Below, in pieces: positions 8,724 to 18,321 of a stretch of DNA of 55,025 bases (position 1 is its first letter; each line of letters opens with the position of its first letter). Below the pieces are notes generated by a model. The model saw only the letters and a program-made list of their open reading frames with translations, was not told the DNA's origin and searched no databases. The position numbers and the translations under genes are program-made. This DNA is from Lachnospiraceae bacterium (GTDB lineage: Bacteria; Bacillota_A; Clostridia; Lachnospirales; Lachnospiraceae): assembly GCA_004556565.1 (NCBI GenBank), contig SFGN01000016.1, positions 1-55,025 of the forward strand, read 5' to 3'.

Positions 8724-10639
8724 TTCTGTCTTCTCCCTCCCGACCTTTGATTCCGTTTTGCTGCCGGAATGTTCTTTTTTCCGGATGCAGCTTTCTTTTT
8801 TATTGCAGTCTTTTCTCTTTCATATGCCTTCTCTTTTTTTAGTTTACGCGGACGAATCAGGCATTTCTTATCGAATCCGATCAAATCCGTCCTTCCTGCA
8901 AGCATCAGCGCCTCCTTTACCAGGTCATAATTGGCAGGATTCCGGTATTGTATCAGTGCCCTCTGCATGGCTTTTTCATGAGGGTTCTTCGGGACATAGA
9001 CAGGTGTCATGGTCCGGGGGTCAAGTCCGGTATAATACATGCAGGTAGAGATGGTGGAAGGCGTCGGATAAAAATCCTGCACCTGTTCCGGCATATATCC
9101 CATATCCCGGCAATACTCGGCAAGCTCAACCGCTTCTTTTAATGTAGACCCCGGATGAGATGACATCAGATAAGGAATCAGGTACTGATCCATGCCAAGT
9201 TTTTCATTCATCCGCATAAACTTGCCGGTAAATTCTTCATAAATCCGGTTAGACGGTTTTCCCATTTTTTCAAGCACCGCGTCCGATACATGCTCAGGGG
9301 CAACTTTAAGCTGTCCACTGATATGATATGCACAAAGCTCTCTTAAAAATGTCTGATCTTTGTCCGCCAGCAGATAATCAAACCGGATACCGGAACGAAT
9401 AAACACTTTTTTTACCCCCGGGATGGCCCGAAGTCTGCGCAGCAGGGATACATATTCCCTGTGATCTGCCCGGAGATTGCTGCAAGGTTTTGGAAAAAGA
9501 CATTGTTTCTCTTTACATACCCCATATTTTAATTGTTTCTCACAGGAAGGGTGGCGGAAATTGGCCGTCGGTCCTCCGACGTCATGTATATATCCTTTAA
9601 AATCCTTTTCTTTTGTAAAACTCTCCGCTTCCCTCACAAGGGATTCTTCACTTCTGGTCTGCACGATTCTGCCCTGATGGAATGTAAGAGCGCAGAAATT
9701 GCAGCCGCCGAAACAGCCTCTGTTGGAAATCAGGCTGAATTTTACTTCTTCAATGGCAGGCACCTTCCCCAGAGACTCATAGGACGGGTGGTATGTCCGC
9801 ATATAAGGTAAATCATAGACATCATCCATTTCCATCTGATCAAGCGGTCTGGAAGGCGGATTCTGTACAACATAAAGATGTTCGGAATACGGCTCGACAA
9901 GGCGTTTTCCGGAAAAAGGGTCTGTATTGCAGTACTGCTTATAAAAGCTTTTTGCATAGACGCTTTTATCTGCCTTCAGTTCTTCAAAAGAAGGAAGGAT
10001 TTCCGCATCGTAAACAGATTCCAGAGACTTCACTTTTACAACCGTTCCATCAAGGTAAGTAAGGTCTTCCACAGCAATACCTGCATTAAGGGCATCTGCG
10101 ATTTCAACTATGGAACGCTCCCCCATTCCGTAAGAGATGATATCAGCCCCGGAATCAAGGAGAACAGAACGTTTCAATTTGTCAGACCAGTAATCATAAT
10201 GTGCCAGCCTCCTCAGACTGGCCTCAATTCCGCCGATTATAATCGGTGTCTTTTTGTATGTCCGGCGGATCAGGTTGCCATAAACAGTCACAGCATAATC
10301 CGGACGCTTCCCCATGATGCCTCCCGGTGTATATGCATCTGATTTCCTGCGTTTTTTTGAAACTGTATAATGATTTACCATGGAATCCATGTTCCCTGCG
10401 GAAATAAGGAAACCTAGCCTTGGCTCTCCGTAAATCGTCACGCTGCTGTCATCTTTCCAATCAGGCTGTGAAATAATACCGACTTTATAGCCGTGTGCTT
10501 CAAGTATACGGCTGATGATAGCGTGTCCGAAAGAAGGATGGTCCACGTAGGCATCCCCGATAACATAGACAAAATCAACCTGTTTCCAGCCACGCTGTAC
10601 CATGTCGGCCCGGCACAGCGGTAAAAAATTGTGTTCCAT
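8720..10639 (-). CDS. YgiQ family radical SAM protein
   Basis: A 639-residue radical S-adenosylmethionine protein. The iron-sulfur motif CFGGCNFC (CxxxCxxC, Cys309/313/316) is intact, preceded by the N-terminal domain typical of YgiQ (GDAYVDHPSFG near 28-38, GGIEASLRR near 136-145) that resembles a cobalamin-binding fold. The C-terminus ends in a long Lys/Arg-rich tail. The biochemical reaction of the family is not known to me. The start at 10639 lies 10 bases after GGGG and just past the upstream stop; an in-frame ATG at 10657 has a poorer site. Confidence 0.92.
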   Translation of the reverse strand: MEHNFLPLCRADMVQRGWKQVDFVYVIGDAYVDHPSFGHAIISRILEAHGYKVGIISQPDWKDDSSVTIYGEPRLGFLISAGNMDSMVNHYTVSKKRRKSDAYTPGGIMGKRPDYAVTVYGNLIRRTYKKTPIIIGGIEASLRRLAHYDYWSDKLKRSVLLDSGADIISYGMGERSIVEIADALNAGIAVEDLTYLDGTVVKVKSLESVYDAEILPSFEELKADKSVYAKSFYKQYCNTDPFSGKRLVEPYSEHLYVVQNPPSRPLDQMEMDDVYDLPYMRTYHPSYESLGKVPAIEEVKFSLISNRGCFGGCNFCALTFHQGRIVQTRSEESLVREAESFTKEKDFKGYIHDVGGPTANFRHPSCEKQLKYGVCKEKQCLFPKPCSNLRADHREYVSLLRRLRAIPGVKKVFIRSGIRFDYLLADKDQTFLRELCAYHISGQLKVAPEHVSDAVLEKMGKPSNRIYEEFTGKFMRMNEKLGMDQYLIPYLMSSHPGSTLKEAVELAEYCRDMGYMPEQVQDFYPTPSTISTCMYYTGLDPRTMTPVYVPKNPHEKAMQRALIQYRNPANYDLVKEALMLAGRTDLIGFDKKCLIRPRKLKKEKAYEREKTAIKKKAASGKKNIPAAKRNQRSGGRRQK

Positions 10640-10644
10640 ATTAA

Positions 10645-11319
10645 TTATTCCCCACATTTTTCATAGGTCTGTTCCCAGACCTGTCTGTAATCATGAATAT
10701 AATAATCGGCTATCTTTCGTTTTTCTCTTTCGTAAGGCTTTGAGAATTCATCTTCTACGGCACATACCTTCATACCTGCGCTTTTACCTGCAAGAAGTCC
10801 ATTCGGAATATCTTCAAATACAAGACAATTCTCCGGAGAGACACGTAAATCCTCCGCAACTTTCAGATAGACATCCGGTGCCGGTTTCCCTCTGGGGACT
10901 TCGCATGCTGTCCTCACTGATGCAAAATAACGGCGGATGTGAAGTGCTTTAAGTGCTTCGTCCGTCAGTTCCCGTCCATTGCTGGTCGCGATTCCCATAA
11001 GGATTTTTGCGTTCTTCATCCGTTTCAGAAACTCTCCTGCCCCGGGCTTTAACGGGACTTTTGTACGATATAATTCTCTGGTCATATCTGTCCATTCATT
11101 CTGGATGTCACATAATGTGCATTCAAGAGAAGGGAAGGTATCCAGAAAATACTGTGCCATTTCAGTATAGCTTTTTCCCTGAATTGCCTGATAAAAGTCA
11201 TCCGGCATACTCAGACTGTATTTTTCCATATACATGCGGTCTACTTCCGGCCACATCCACATTGAATCAAGTAATGATCCGTCCATGTCAAATATAATTG
11301 CTTTTATTTCATCTAACAT
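10645..11319 (-). CDS. HAD-superfamily phosphatase, beta-phosphoglucomutase-like
   Basis: A 224-residue haloacid dehalogenase-fold hydrolase. Motif I is DMDGSLLDS (nucleophile and acid Asp at about 11 and 13), motif II is the Ser of ATSNGR, motif III the Lys of RGKPAPDVY, and motif IV is VFEDIPNGLLAGKSAGM. A helical cap domain of about residues 18-80 places it in subclass IA with phosphoglucomutase- and phosphatase-type members. The substrate is unknown. It overlaps the upstream RsuA-type gene by 7 bases. Confidence 0.88.
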   Translation of the reverse strand: MLDEIKAIIFDMDGSLLDSMWMWPEVDRMYMEKYSLSMPDDFYQAIQGKSYTEMAQYFLDTFPSLECTLCDIQNEWTDMTRELYRTKVPLKPGAGEFLKRMKNAKILMGIATSNGRELTDEALKALHIRRYFASVRTACEVPRGKPAPDVYLKVAEDLRVSPENCLVFEDIPNGLLAGKSAGMKVCAVEDEFSKPYEREKRKIADYYIHDYRQVWEQTYEKCGE

Positions 11320-12020
11320 ATTTTATCCAACTCACTTTTTGTTAAAGCACGGTATTCTCCGGGGGTCAGCGTTTCGTCCAGGATAAGGCTGCCCATCTTC
11401 AGACGTTTCAGATAAAGGACCTCTTTTCCTACAGCATGGAACATCCGTTTTACCTGATGGAATTTTCCTTCACGGATAGTAAGTTCAATTCTTGAAATCT
11501 CTCCGGATTCCAGAATTTTTAAATCTGCCGGAAGCGTAAGATGCCCTTCTCCTATATCAATTCCTTCGGCAAAATGCCGGATATCCTCTTCGGTTACTTT
11601 CCCCTCCACTTTTGCGTAATAAACCTTATCGACATGTTTTTTCGGGGAGAGAAGCCTGTGTGCCAACTCACCGTCATTTGTAATCAAAAGAAGTCCTTCG
11701 GTATCCCGGTCAAGCCTTCCGACCGGAAACAGATCCTTTCTCTTTCTGGAAGAAATCAGGTCGACAACAGTTTTTTCTTTACGGTCCTCTGACGCAGAAA
11801 TAATACCTGCCGGTTTATTCAGCATATAATATTCATATTCTTCATATCCGACTGTCCGTCCGTGGCAGCAGACAACGTCTGTTTCTGTATTAAGCTTTAT
11901 TTCCGGGCGTTTTACAGTTTCCCCGTTTACCTGAACCATTCCTTTTGATATCAGTTTCTTAACTTCAGCTCTGGTCCCGATTCCCATATCTGCCAGATAT
12001 TTGTCCAATCGTAATCTCAT
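11313..12020 (-). CDS. rsuA: RsuA-family 16S rRNA pseudouridine synthase
   Basis: Makes a pseudouridine in small-subunit rRNA, by family position 516 of 16S rRNA. The 235 residues comprise an N-terminal S4 domain (1-60) and a catalytic domain with GRLDRDTEGLLLITNDG containing the active-site Asp104, plus the C-terminal EGKFHQVKRMF signature. The large-subunit RluB/E/F proteins share this family, so the target site is an inference. The ATG follows AGGAG. Confidence 0.88.
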   Translation of the reverse strand: MRLRLDKYLADMGIGTRAEVKKLISKGMVQVNGETVKRPEIKLNTETDVVCCHGRTVGYEEYEYYMLNKPAGIISASEDRKEKTVVDLISSRKRKDLFPVGRLDRDTEGLLLITNDGELAHRLLSPKKHVDKVYYAKVEGKVTEEDIRHFAEGIDIGEGHLTLPADLKILESGEISRIELTIREGKFHQVKRMFHAVGKEVLYLKRLKMGSLILDETLTPGEYRALTKSELDKIC

Positions 12021-12056
12021 TTTCCAACTCCTGTTTTTGCTTCCCGGATAAAAAGG

Positions 12057-13451
12057 CTATGACTGCCAGCGCCATCCGGGAAGATATTTATTTTTCAGGG
12101 TCTGTCCCGCAAGTTTTCCAAATCCGAGCGGATAACCGTCCACACAGACGAGGTACCAGCCTTTTTCCTTCGGGGAAACCAAATCTTCCACGTCCAGTGT
12201 TTCCCCTTTCAGGTATTTAATGACTCTGTCATCGGAAACAGGAAAGTCCAGACATTTTTTATATTCCTCTTTTTTCAGGCACATGGCAAGTGCCTGGCTC
12301 GGCTCAAACCGGTTCTTTTTTAATTCACCGAGAAGCAGCCCGGAGCGCAGAAAACGTATGCCTTTCATTTCCGGTATTCCTTCCGGCATATAATAGACGC
12401 GCTCCTCCCGGTAATCAAGGCGTGATTTCTCAATTGTCCATGTCGTGTCACAGAAAAACTGTTCTAATTCCTCCGGAATCTTCTTCACTCTTCCTTTAAC
12501 GGCAGCAGAATGGAGTTCAGGGACAGTTTCGTCATTTTCTCTTTTCAGGAGCGCAATATAATGTCCTTCGCCCTGCATTTTATGAGGGAAAATGCGGACG
12601 GTTTTTACAAATTCAGTATTTTTGCTCTTTGTATATTCCGGTCTTCCTTTGGCAAAACCTTCATAACCGGCAATATCACAGATTTCAAATTCCGGATACT
12701 GCTCAAGTAAATATTCAATCGTACCTTCATTTTCCAGAGGGTCAAAAGTACAGGTGGAATACAGGAGCATGCCGCCTTTTTTTAACATAGATGCCGCCTG
12801 CGTGATAATGCTCCTCTGCAGTCTGGAAAAGAATTCCGGCCCGTGCTCTTCCCATGCTTTTATCATTTTCTTTTCCTTTCGGAACATCCCTTCTCCGGAA
12901 CAAGGTGCATCAATCAGAATCTTATCAAAATACTCAAAAAAGTAATCCGTTAGTTTACCGGGTTCTTCGCTGATGACCATCATGTTACCGATTCCGAACA
13001 GCTCAAGGTTTTTCAACAGTCCTCTGGCTCTGGAATTGCTGATATCGTTTGCAATAAGAAGTCCCTCTCCTTTTAGTTTTGCACCCAGCTCGGTAGCCTT
13101 TCCCCCCGGCGCTGCACAGATATCAAGGACACGTTCTCCGGGAGTTACGGGAATCCGGTCTGCAGGAGTCATTGCACTTGGTTCCTGCAGATAATAAAGC
13201 CCCGCAAAATAGTACGGATGTTTCGCAGGCTGTACCTGATCCCCGTCATAGTAAAATCCGTTGGAAATCCACGGCACGGGAGACAGAGGCCAGGGCGCGA
13301 TTTTCAGAAAGTCTTCTACAGATATTTTCGCTGTGTTTACGCGCAGCCCGTAATGCCTGGGTTCTTCATAACATTTGAGGTATGCTTCATATTCTTCTCC
13401 CAGCAGGAGTCTCATTTTATCTTCAAAAGCCTCTGGTAAATACATTCTCAT
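12057..13451 (-). CDS. RsmF-like rRNA cytosine-C5 methyltransferase (NOL1/NOP2/Sun family)
   Basis: An SAM-dependent m5C methylase of ribosomal RNA, 464 residues. The SAM motif DICAAPGGKATELGA (about 108-122), the DAPCSGEGMFRKE motif IV with its conserved Cys, and the catalytic Cys in YSTCTF of motif VI are all present. The C-terminal region (about 310-464) matches the extra domains of RsmF-type enzymes rather than short RsmB. GGAG lies 4 bases before the first ATG; an internal ATG two codons later would have spacing 10. Confidence 0.9.
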   Translation of the reverse strand: MRMYLPEAFEDKMRLLLGEEYEAYLKCYEEPRHYGLRVNTAKISVEDFLKIAPWPLSPVPWISNGFYYDGDQVQPAKHPYYFAGLYYLQEPSAMTPADRIPVTPGERVLDICAAPGGKATELGAKLKGEGLLIANDISNSRARGLLKNLELFGIGNMMVISEEPGKLTDYFFEYFDKILIDAPCSGEGMFRKEKKMIKAWEEHGPEFFSRLQRSIITQAASMLKKGGMLLYSTCTFDPLENEGTIEYLLEQYPEFEICDIAGYEGFAKGRPEYTKSKNTEFVKTVRIFPHKMQGEGHYIALLKRENDETVPELHSAAVKGRVKKIPEELEQFFCDTTWTIEKSRLDYREERVYYMPEGIPEMKGIRFLRSGLLLGELKKNRFEPSQALAMCLKKEEYKKCLDFPVSDDRVIKYLKGETLDVEDLVSPKEKGWYLVCVDGYPLGFGKLAGQTLKNKYLPGWRWQS

Positions 13452-13516
13452 TCATTCTCCTATTCCGGCATATCTGCCGGGGGTGTTTTTTTAGTTCAAA
13501 ATACGTCTGTTTGATC

Positions 13517-14965
13517 TTATCTGCACCGGCGCAGCACTTCTTTCGTTAATTCCCAGATACGTCCCGCAGATGCAATGTCAAGCCTTTCTCTGAAGGAATG
13601 GACATCGTACATCTCAGGTCCGTAAGAAATGCAGTCAAGTTCAGGGTTCTTTCCGCTTAAGAGACCGCATTCCAGGCCGGCATGGATCGTCAGTACTTCC
13701 GGTTTTCTGCCAAATACTTTCTCATATGCATTTACAACGATCGGCCGGATTCTGGAAACATCCTTATATTCCCATCCTGGGTATTCACCTTCGATTGTAT
13801 AAGATGCATCAAGGTATTCGGCAAAGTTTTTAAACTTATTCTTCATCTCATCCAGCTTTGAGCCGATACTGCTTCGGATAAGAACCATAAACTTAACATA
13901 ATCTTCGCCGGTTTCGACAACACCAAGATTATCAGACGTTTCAACCATATTTTTTAAAGAACGGTTAAATTCGTATACACCGTCCGGACAGTTTACAAGG
14001 AAAAATATCACCTTTTTTGCAGCTTCTTCGCTGAATGCCCTGTAAGTGCCCGTCCCGGCTTCCTGAATCTGCACATCCAGTTCCGGTTCATCAGCCCCGA
14101 ATTCCTGTTTCCAGATTTCTTTCATTCGGACAATTTCTTCACATACAGATTCTCTATCGGCTTCAGAAACGACGATCTGGAAGTTATTCATGAACGAGAT
14201 TACATTATCTTTTGTACCGCCGTTTATTTCCGTCACAGCCGCATCATGATTTCTGCATATCTGATCAAGTAATCTTCCGGCAAGTTTGTTTGCATTTCCG
14301 CGCTGGCGGTCAATCTCCACGCCGGAATGACCTCCTTTAAGCCCGCAGATTTTAACATTAAGGGCTGCTCCCTCTTTTACCTCACGGCTGACAGGAATAT
14401 TCATGGTAAAACGGAATCCGCCGGCGCATCCGACTATCAGATTTCCTTCTTCCTCGGAATCAAGATTGAGAAGCATCTTTCCTTTGAGCAGAGACATATC
14501 GATCTTTGCGGCGCCAAGCATGCCAACTTCTTCATCAACAGTAAATAATGCCTCAATCGGAGGGTGCTCAATAACAGTACTGTCGAGAATAGCCAGCGCC
14601 ATTGCAACTGCAATTCCGTTGTCAGCACCAAGTGTTGTATCTTTTGCTTTTACAAATCCATCCTCAATAAAAAGCTGCAGCGGATCTTTCGTAAAATCAT
14701 GCGTTGACTCCGGTGTTTTTTCACAGACCATATCAAGATGCCCCTGGATGATGACGGGCTCGGAATCTTCATATCCTGCAGTTCCCGGTTTTTTGATGAT
14801 GATATTGTTCCAGCTGTCCTGAATCACTTCCAGATTTCTTTCTTTTGCAAACCGAACACAGTAGTCGCTGACGGCTTTTGTATTGTAGCTTCCCCTGGGA
14901 ATCTGACTGATTTCTTCAAAAAAACGAAATACTTCAACTGGTTCTGTTCCTGATAATACTGACAT
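13517..14965 (-). CDS. pepD: Aminoacyl-histidine dipeptidase (M20 family)
   Basis: A cytosolic zinc dipeptidase, likely cleaving Xaa-His and other dipeptides. The 482 residues carry the M20C signatures: GHLDMVCEK (first metal His/Asp near 75), TTLGADNGIAVAMALAIL (bridging Asp near 115), TVDEEVGMLGA (catalytic Glu pair near 145), and HAGLECGLLSGK near the C-terminus for the last ligand. The length is normal and the start follows GGGGAAC. It is separated from the next gene upstream by a 229-base divergent region shared with ylbJ. Confidence 0.93.
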   Translation of the reverse strand: MSVLSGTEPVEVFRFFEEISQIPRGSYNTKAVSDYCVRFAKERNLEVIQDSWNNIIIKKPGTAGYEDSEPVIIQGHLDMVCEKTPESTHDFTKDPLQLFIEDGFVKAKDTTLGADNGIAVAMALAILDSTVIEHPPIEALFTVDEEVGMLGAAKIDMSLLKGKMLLNLDSEEEGNLIVGCAGGFRFTMNIPVSREVKEGAALNVKICGLKGGHSGVEIDRQRGNANKLAGRLLDQICRNHDAAVTEINGGTKDNVISFMNNFQIVVSEADRESVCEEIVRMKEIWKQEFGADEPELDVQIQEAGTGTYRAFSEEAAKKVIFFLVNCPDGVYEFNRSLKNMVETSDNLGVVETGEDYVKFMVLIRSSIGSKLDEMKNKFKNFAEYLDASYTIEGEYPGWEYKDVSRIRPIVVNAYEKVFGRKPEVLTIHAGLECGLLSGKNPELDCISYGPEMYDVHSFRERLDIASAGRIWELTKEVLRRCR

Positions 14966-15130
14966 ATTAGTTCCCCTTTTCTTTTATTTCTTTTACTTTT
15001 TTTTCTTATATTATATTTATAAGAATAATCCGCAACTGCTGCGCAGTACGTATCGGCTGCACAGCTCTGTCTGTCCGCTTATGACAATACAGCTTCTTTT
15101 TTTATCGAATATTTCCATTGTGTCACAGCA

Positions 15131-15160
15131 GACATAAAAAATCAACCCATTTCATATATC
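15131..15160 (+). promoter_or_regulatory. Possible sigma-E-like promoter of ylbJ
   Basis: ACATAAA (15132-15138) and CATATATC (15153-15160) separated by 14 bases resemble the mother-cell sigma-E pattern, and ylbJ homologs are sporulation genes. The match is loose, so this is a suggestion only. Confidence 0.25.
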
Positions 15161-15194
15161 TTTATTAACACTGCATTAGAATGGCGGACGGCAC

Positions 15195-16121
15195 ATGTTT
15201 CGGAATTTTAAAGGTATCGGCATTGTTATTTTATTTTTCGTTATGCTTGTCTTCCCTAAAGCAGTATTTTCCGGTGCCAGTGAAGGGTTATTGTTGTGGT
15301 TTCAGATCGTTCTCCCTACTTTGTTTCCTTTCCTCCTTATCAGCTCCCTTTTAGTAGGCACCGGAAATATTTCTCTGATTTCATCTGTCACGGGGAAATT
15401 TCTTTCTCTTCTGTTCCGTGTATCACCCTGCGGGAGCTTCGCTGTGATAACGGGCTTTTTATGCGGATATCCGATGGGAGCGAAAACTGCTGCGGATATG
15501 GTCGTTTCAGGACAGATAACAAAAAAAGAAGGACAGTATCTGCTGTCTTTCTGTAACAATACAAGCCCGGTATTTATCATGAATTTCCTTGTATGGAAAA
15601 CATTAAACAGAGAAGAACTTATGATGCCCTCGCTGCTCATCCTCATAATTTCTCCTGTAATCGTAAGCTTTTTTACAAGAAAAATTTATCTCGGAAAACA
15701 TGCACGGTTTGAGAGTCCGAGTGTTTCTGCAGGCTGTGAAAAAAACAGCTGGTCCTTCCGCGAAATAGATGCATGTATCATGAACAGTTTTGAAACACTG
15801 GTAAATGTGGGTGGATATATTATGCTGTTTTCCGTGCTTCTTACAATAGGAAAACTAATCAGGATACCTATAGTCACATGCTTACTGCCTCTTCTTGAAA
15901 TGACAAACGGTATTGTGCTTATTAATCGGATGGCGCTCCCTTTTGCAGTTAAATATCCGGCACTTCTCGGATTGACCTCATTCGGAGGATTTTGTTCTGT
16001 AGCTCAGACAAAATGCATGGTTCAGGATGCGGGACTTCCGGTCCTCCCCTATATCACAGAAAAACTGGCAGCCGCATTGACTGCCAGTATTCTTGGTGTT
16101 TTATATCTGCATTTGTCCTGA
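15195..16121 (+). CDS. ylbJ: Sporulation integral membrane protein YlbJ
   Basis: A 308-residue polytopic membrane protein of the YlbJ family, needed for late spore development in Bacillus. About eight hydrophobic segments are visible. The family signature lies in the GFLCGYPMGAKTAADMV segment (about residues 92-108) and in FCNNTSPVFIMNF (about 117-129), which belong to the Gate/nucleoside-recognition fold. In Bacillus, ylbJ sits beside coaD and rsmD, exactly the genes facing it here, which supports the call. It is one of three genes on the plus strand and converges with the next gene across a 44-base gap. Confidence 0.88.
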   Translation: MFRNFKGIGIVILFFVMLVFPKAVFSGASEGLLLWFQIVLPTLFPFLLISSLLVGTGNISLISSVTGKFLSLLFRVSPCGSFAVITGFLCGYPMGAKTAADMVVSGQITKKEGQYLLSFCNNTSPVFIMNFLVWKTLNREELMMPSLLILIISPVIVSFFTRKIYLGKHARFESPSVSAGCEKNSWSFREIDACIMNSFETLVNVGGYIMLFSVLLTIGKLIRIPIVTCLLPLLEMTNGIVLINRMALPFAVKYPALLGLTSFGGFCSVAQTKCMVQDAGLPVLPYITEKLAAALTASILGVLYLHLS

Positions 16122-16165
16122 GCCCTGGAATAGATATGACGAATTATGTTCGTTCCTGATTCATT

Positions 16166-16738
16166 TTAATCTATCATGTCCACTGTGCCGTCATCTGTCG
16201 GAACTTCAAGTTCTGCGCGGTTTGTGCGTACCACATCATAACATTCCTGAAGAGAATGGATCAGTCCGTCATATTTGGATGTATAACTGTCCAGCGTATG
16301 TCCGATAATACTTTCAGCATTTGCCAGCAGGTCATCTGCATACTGAATGGCCCCTATACGGATCGTATTCGCATCTTCTGTTGCACGGTCCACGATTTCC
16401 TGTGCCTGAGCTGTAGCCTGAGTCACGATCTCATTAGCCTGATTGTAAGCCTGCTGCATAATCTCATGCTCGCTCACCAGCTCTGTGGTCTGAAGCTGCG
16501 CTTCTTCAAGCATTGCATCTGCTTTTGCCTGTGCATCATTTAAAATCGCATCACGGTTCGCGATGATTTTCTGATATCTCTTGATTTCATCCGGAATCTT
16601 CATCCGAAGCTCACGCAGGAGTTCATCCAGATGTTCTTTATTTACAATAATTTTTGTAGTAGATAAGGGCTGGTATTTACAGTCTCTGTCAATGTACTCT
16701 TCAATCTCTTCAATAATCTGTTCAATACGGCTGCTCAT
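16166..16738 (-). CDS. Coiled-coil protein resembling ATPase stalk subunits, unknown function
   Basis: A 190-residue soluble protein, about residues 35-150 of which form a long Ala/Glu/Gln-rich helix (QAKADAMLEEAQLQ, ATAQAQEIVDRATEDA) like the stalk subunits of F- and V-type ATPases; such proteins are often labelled ATPase on that similarity alone. No catalytic motif or membrane segment is present, and no other ATPase subunit gene is near, so a real ATPase role is doubtful. A scaffolding or DivIVA-like role is equally possible. Its ribosome site AAGGAG overlaps the end of coaD, two bases upstream, so it is in the rsmD-coaD transcript. Confidence 0.75.
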   Translation of the reverse strand: MSSRIEQIIEEIEEYIDRDCKYQPLSTTKIIVNKEHLDELLRELRMKIPDEIKRYQKIIANRDAILNDAQAKADAMLEEAQLQTTELVSEHEIMQQAYNQANEIVTQATAQAQEIVDRATEDANTIRIGAIQYADDLLANAESIIGHTLDSYTSKYDGLIHSLQECYDVVRTNRAELEVPTDDGTVDMID

Positions 16739-16740
16739 AA

Positions 16741-17232
16741 TTACACTCTCCTTTTTGCTTTTATCTTCTCCTTAAGCCTTAACGCTACTGCTTCCGGCAC
16801 AAATTGTGAAACATCTCCCCCAAAAGCAGCAATTTCTTTTACAGTGCTGGAACTTAAGTATGAATACTCAATGCCGGTTGTCAAAAACATAGTTTCCAGT
16901 CTTGGATCCAGTTTATGGTTTGTCTGAGACATCTGCAATTCGTATTCAAAATCGGTAATCGCTCTTAGTCCCCTGATTACGACGTCTGCCTGCATTTTTT
17001 TTGCAAATTCAATCAGAAGTCCGTCAAAAGGAACAATCCTGACATTTTTTAAATCGCCTGTTACTTCGCTTAACATTTTAACACGTTCTTCCACAGAAAA
17101 CAACGGCATTTTCGTATTATTATTCAATACTCCGACAGTTAATTCGTCAACAATTTTACAGGATCTTCTGATAATATCAAGATGTCCGAAAGTTACCGGG
17201 TCAAAACTTCCCGGATAAATTGCCCTTAACAT
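16741..17232 (-). CDS. coaD: Phosphopantetheine adenylyltransferase
   Basis: Transfers AMP from ATP to 4'-phosphopantetheine, the penultimate step of coenzyme A synthesis. The 163 residues show the nucleotidyltransferase signature YPGSFDPVTFGHLDII near the N-terminus (TxGH form of the HxGH motif) and ISSSTVKE near residue 128 (ISSTxVRE type). Length and motifs are standard. It lies downstream of rsmD (64-base gap) and upstream of the coiled-coil gene, the arrangement common in Firmicutes. Confidence 0.97.
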   Translation of the reverse strand: MLRAIYPGSFDPVTFGHLDIIRRSCKIVDELTVGVLNNNTKMPLFSVEERVKMLSEVTGDLKNVRIVPFDGLLIEFAKKMQADVVIRGLRAITDFEYELQMSQTNHKLDPRLETMFLTTGIEYSYLSSSTVKEIAAFGGDVSQFVPEAVALRLKEKIKAKRRV

Positions 17233-17296
17233 TTTTCTTTTGCCTGTCCCTTCTTTTATAAATTCAGATGATTTTAATTCTTTGCAGCTTCAAAGT

Positions 17297-17854
17297 TTAT
17301 TGCGTTTTTCGTTCAAGAAAAACATGCTTATTTGTTTTATAAATTTTTTCTTTAATCAGAGAAAAACCTAAATCCTCCAGATAGAAAAAACCTGTCTCTT
17401 TTGATGCTTCTACGATTATCACGGTATCTGATCCGACAATCTGTGAATCAGACAGGTATGACAGTACTTTATATTCCAGATCCTGATTATAGGGTGGATC
17501 CATAAAAATATAATCAAAGCATTGTGTCCCTTCCAGACGGTTCAGTGCCAAAAGCACGTCTGTCATCATTATGGCTGCTTTGCTTTCCAGTTTCGTATTC
17601 TTTAAATTTTCTTTTATGCATGCCATAGCCTTTGGGTTCTTTTCTACGAAAACCACATTCTCTGCCCCCCGGCTTAAAGCTTCGATCCCTATGCCGCCGC
17701 TCCCGCTGAACAGATCAAGGAAACTGCATCCGGCGATATATGGCGAAATCATATTGAATAGTGTTTCCTTAATCCGATCGGTTGTCGGGCGGGTATCCAT
17801 CCCGTCCAGTGTTTTTAACTGCAATCTTTTTGCACTTCCTGCTATTACTCTCAT
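17297..17854 (-). CDS. rsmD: 16S rRNA (guanine966-N2)-methyltransferase
   Basis: Methylates G966 of 16S rRNA in the assembled small subunit. The 185 residues contain the N-terminal MRVIAG start, the RPTTDRIKETLFN signature, SAM-binding FLDLFSGSGGIGIEALSRGA (split near 44-63) and the catalytic FMDPPY (near 117-122). The ATG at 17854 follows CGAGG; a GTG two codons upstream is inside that ribosome site. First gene of the transcript with coaD. Confidence 0.95.
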   Translation of the reverse strand: MRVIAGSAKRLQLKTLDGMDTRPTTDRIKETLFNMISPYIAGCSFLDLFSGSGGIGIEALSRGAENVVFVEKNPKAMACIKENLKNTKLESKAAIMMTDVLLALNRLEGTQCFDYIFMDPPYNQDLEYKVLSYLSDSQIVGSDTVIIVEASKETGFFYLEDLGFSLIKEKIYKTNKHVFLERKTQ

Positions 17855-17893
17855 ATGCACCTCGTTATCATAACTATCTAAAAAATTCTAACA

Positions 17894-17930
17894 GAAAAAG
17901 ACACTCAGGTCAATCCTAAGTGTCTTTTTC
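17894..17930 (-). terminator. Intrinsic terminator of the SASP gene
   Basis: A stem of gaaaaagacact / agtgtctttttc extended by cagg/ccta-type pairing, with a T-run on the minus strand. It lies 26 bases past the SASP stop and upstream of rsmD. Confidence 0.82.
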
Positions 17931-17955
17931 TCCTATATTCCCTCATTTTTCGGGA

Positions 17956-18162
17956 TTATTTTCCAGCCATCTGTCTTTCCTGCTGCTCAATCATTTTCTT
18001 AACCATATAACCGCCTACAGAACCGTTCTGTCTGGATGTCAGGTCTCCGTTATAGCCGTCTGACAATGGAACTCCCAGTTCGCTGGCCACCTCATATTTG
18101 AATTTGTCCAGTGCGCTTTTTGCTTCCGGCACTGCTGTTCTGTTAGATGAACGATTTGCCAT
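17956..18162 (-). CDS. Small acid-soluble spore protein, alpha/beta type
   Basis: A 68-residue DNA-binding protein that coats and protects spore DNA and is degraded on germination. The family signature is clear: VPEAKSALDKFKYEVASELG with the KxEVA(S/E) GPR protease region, and then the second block GDLTSRQNGSVGGYMVKKMI. A monocistronic gene with an excellent AAAGGAGG site and its own terminator. Forespore sigma-G control is expected from the family, but I could not identify a convincing -10/-35 pair. It shows the organism forms endospores. Confidence 0.97.
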   Translation of the reverse strand: MANRSSNRTAVPEAKSALDKFKYEVASELGVPLSDGYNGDLTSRQNGSVGGYMVKKMIEQQERQMAGK

Positions 18163-18321
18163 TGTTTTTTCCTCCTTTGGTTTTTTTGTAACTGTTATTC
18201 GGTTACGTTTTCAATAGTTTTTTGTAACTTTGTTTTGTTACAACCATAGTATATGGAGGAAATCAGCTTTTAAACTGGTAGTTACTGTTTCTGTTAGCAG
18301 ATTATTCTATGAACAGATTTT

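Noticed and set aside
13465..13492. Hairpin ccggca/tgccgg with a T-run before the RsmF-like gene
   Set aside because: The T-run is on the plus strand while all nearby genes are on the minus strand, so it cannot end pepD transcription; no plus-strand gene is present to need it.
18188..18243. Repeated GTAAC/GTTAC inverted repeats upstream of the SASP gene
   Set aside because: The arms are only 5-7 bases long in an AT-rich region and match no known operator or sigma-G boxes.
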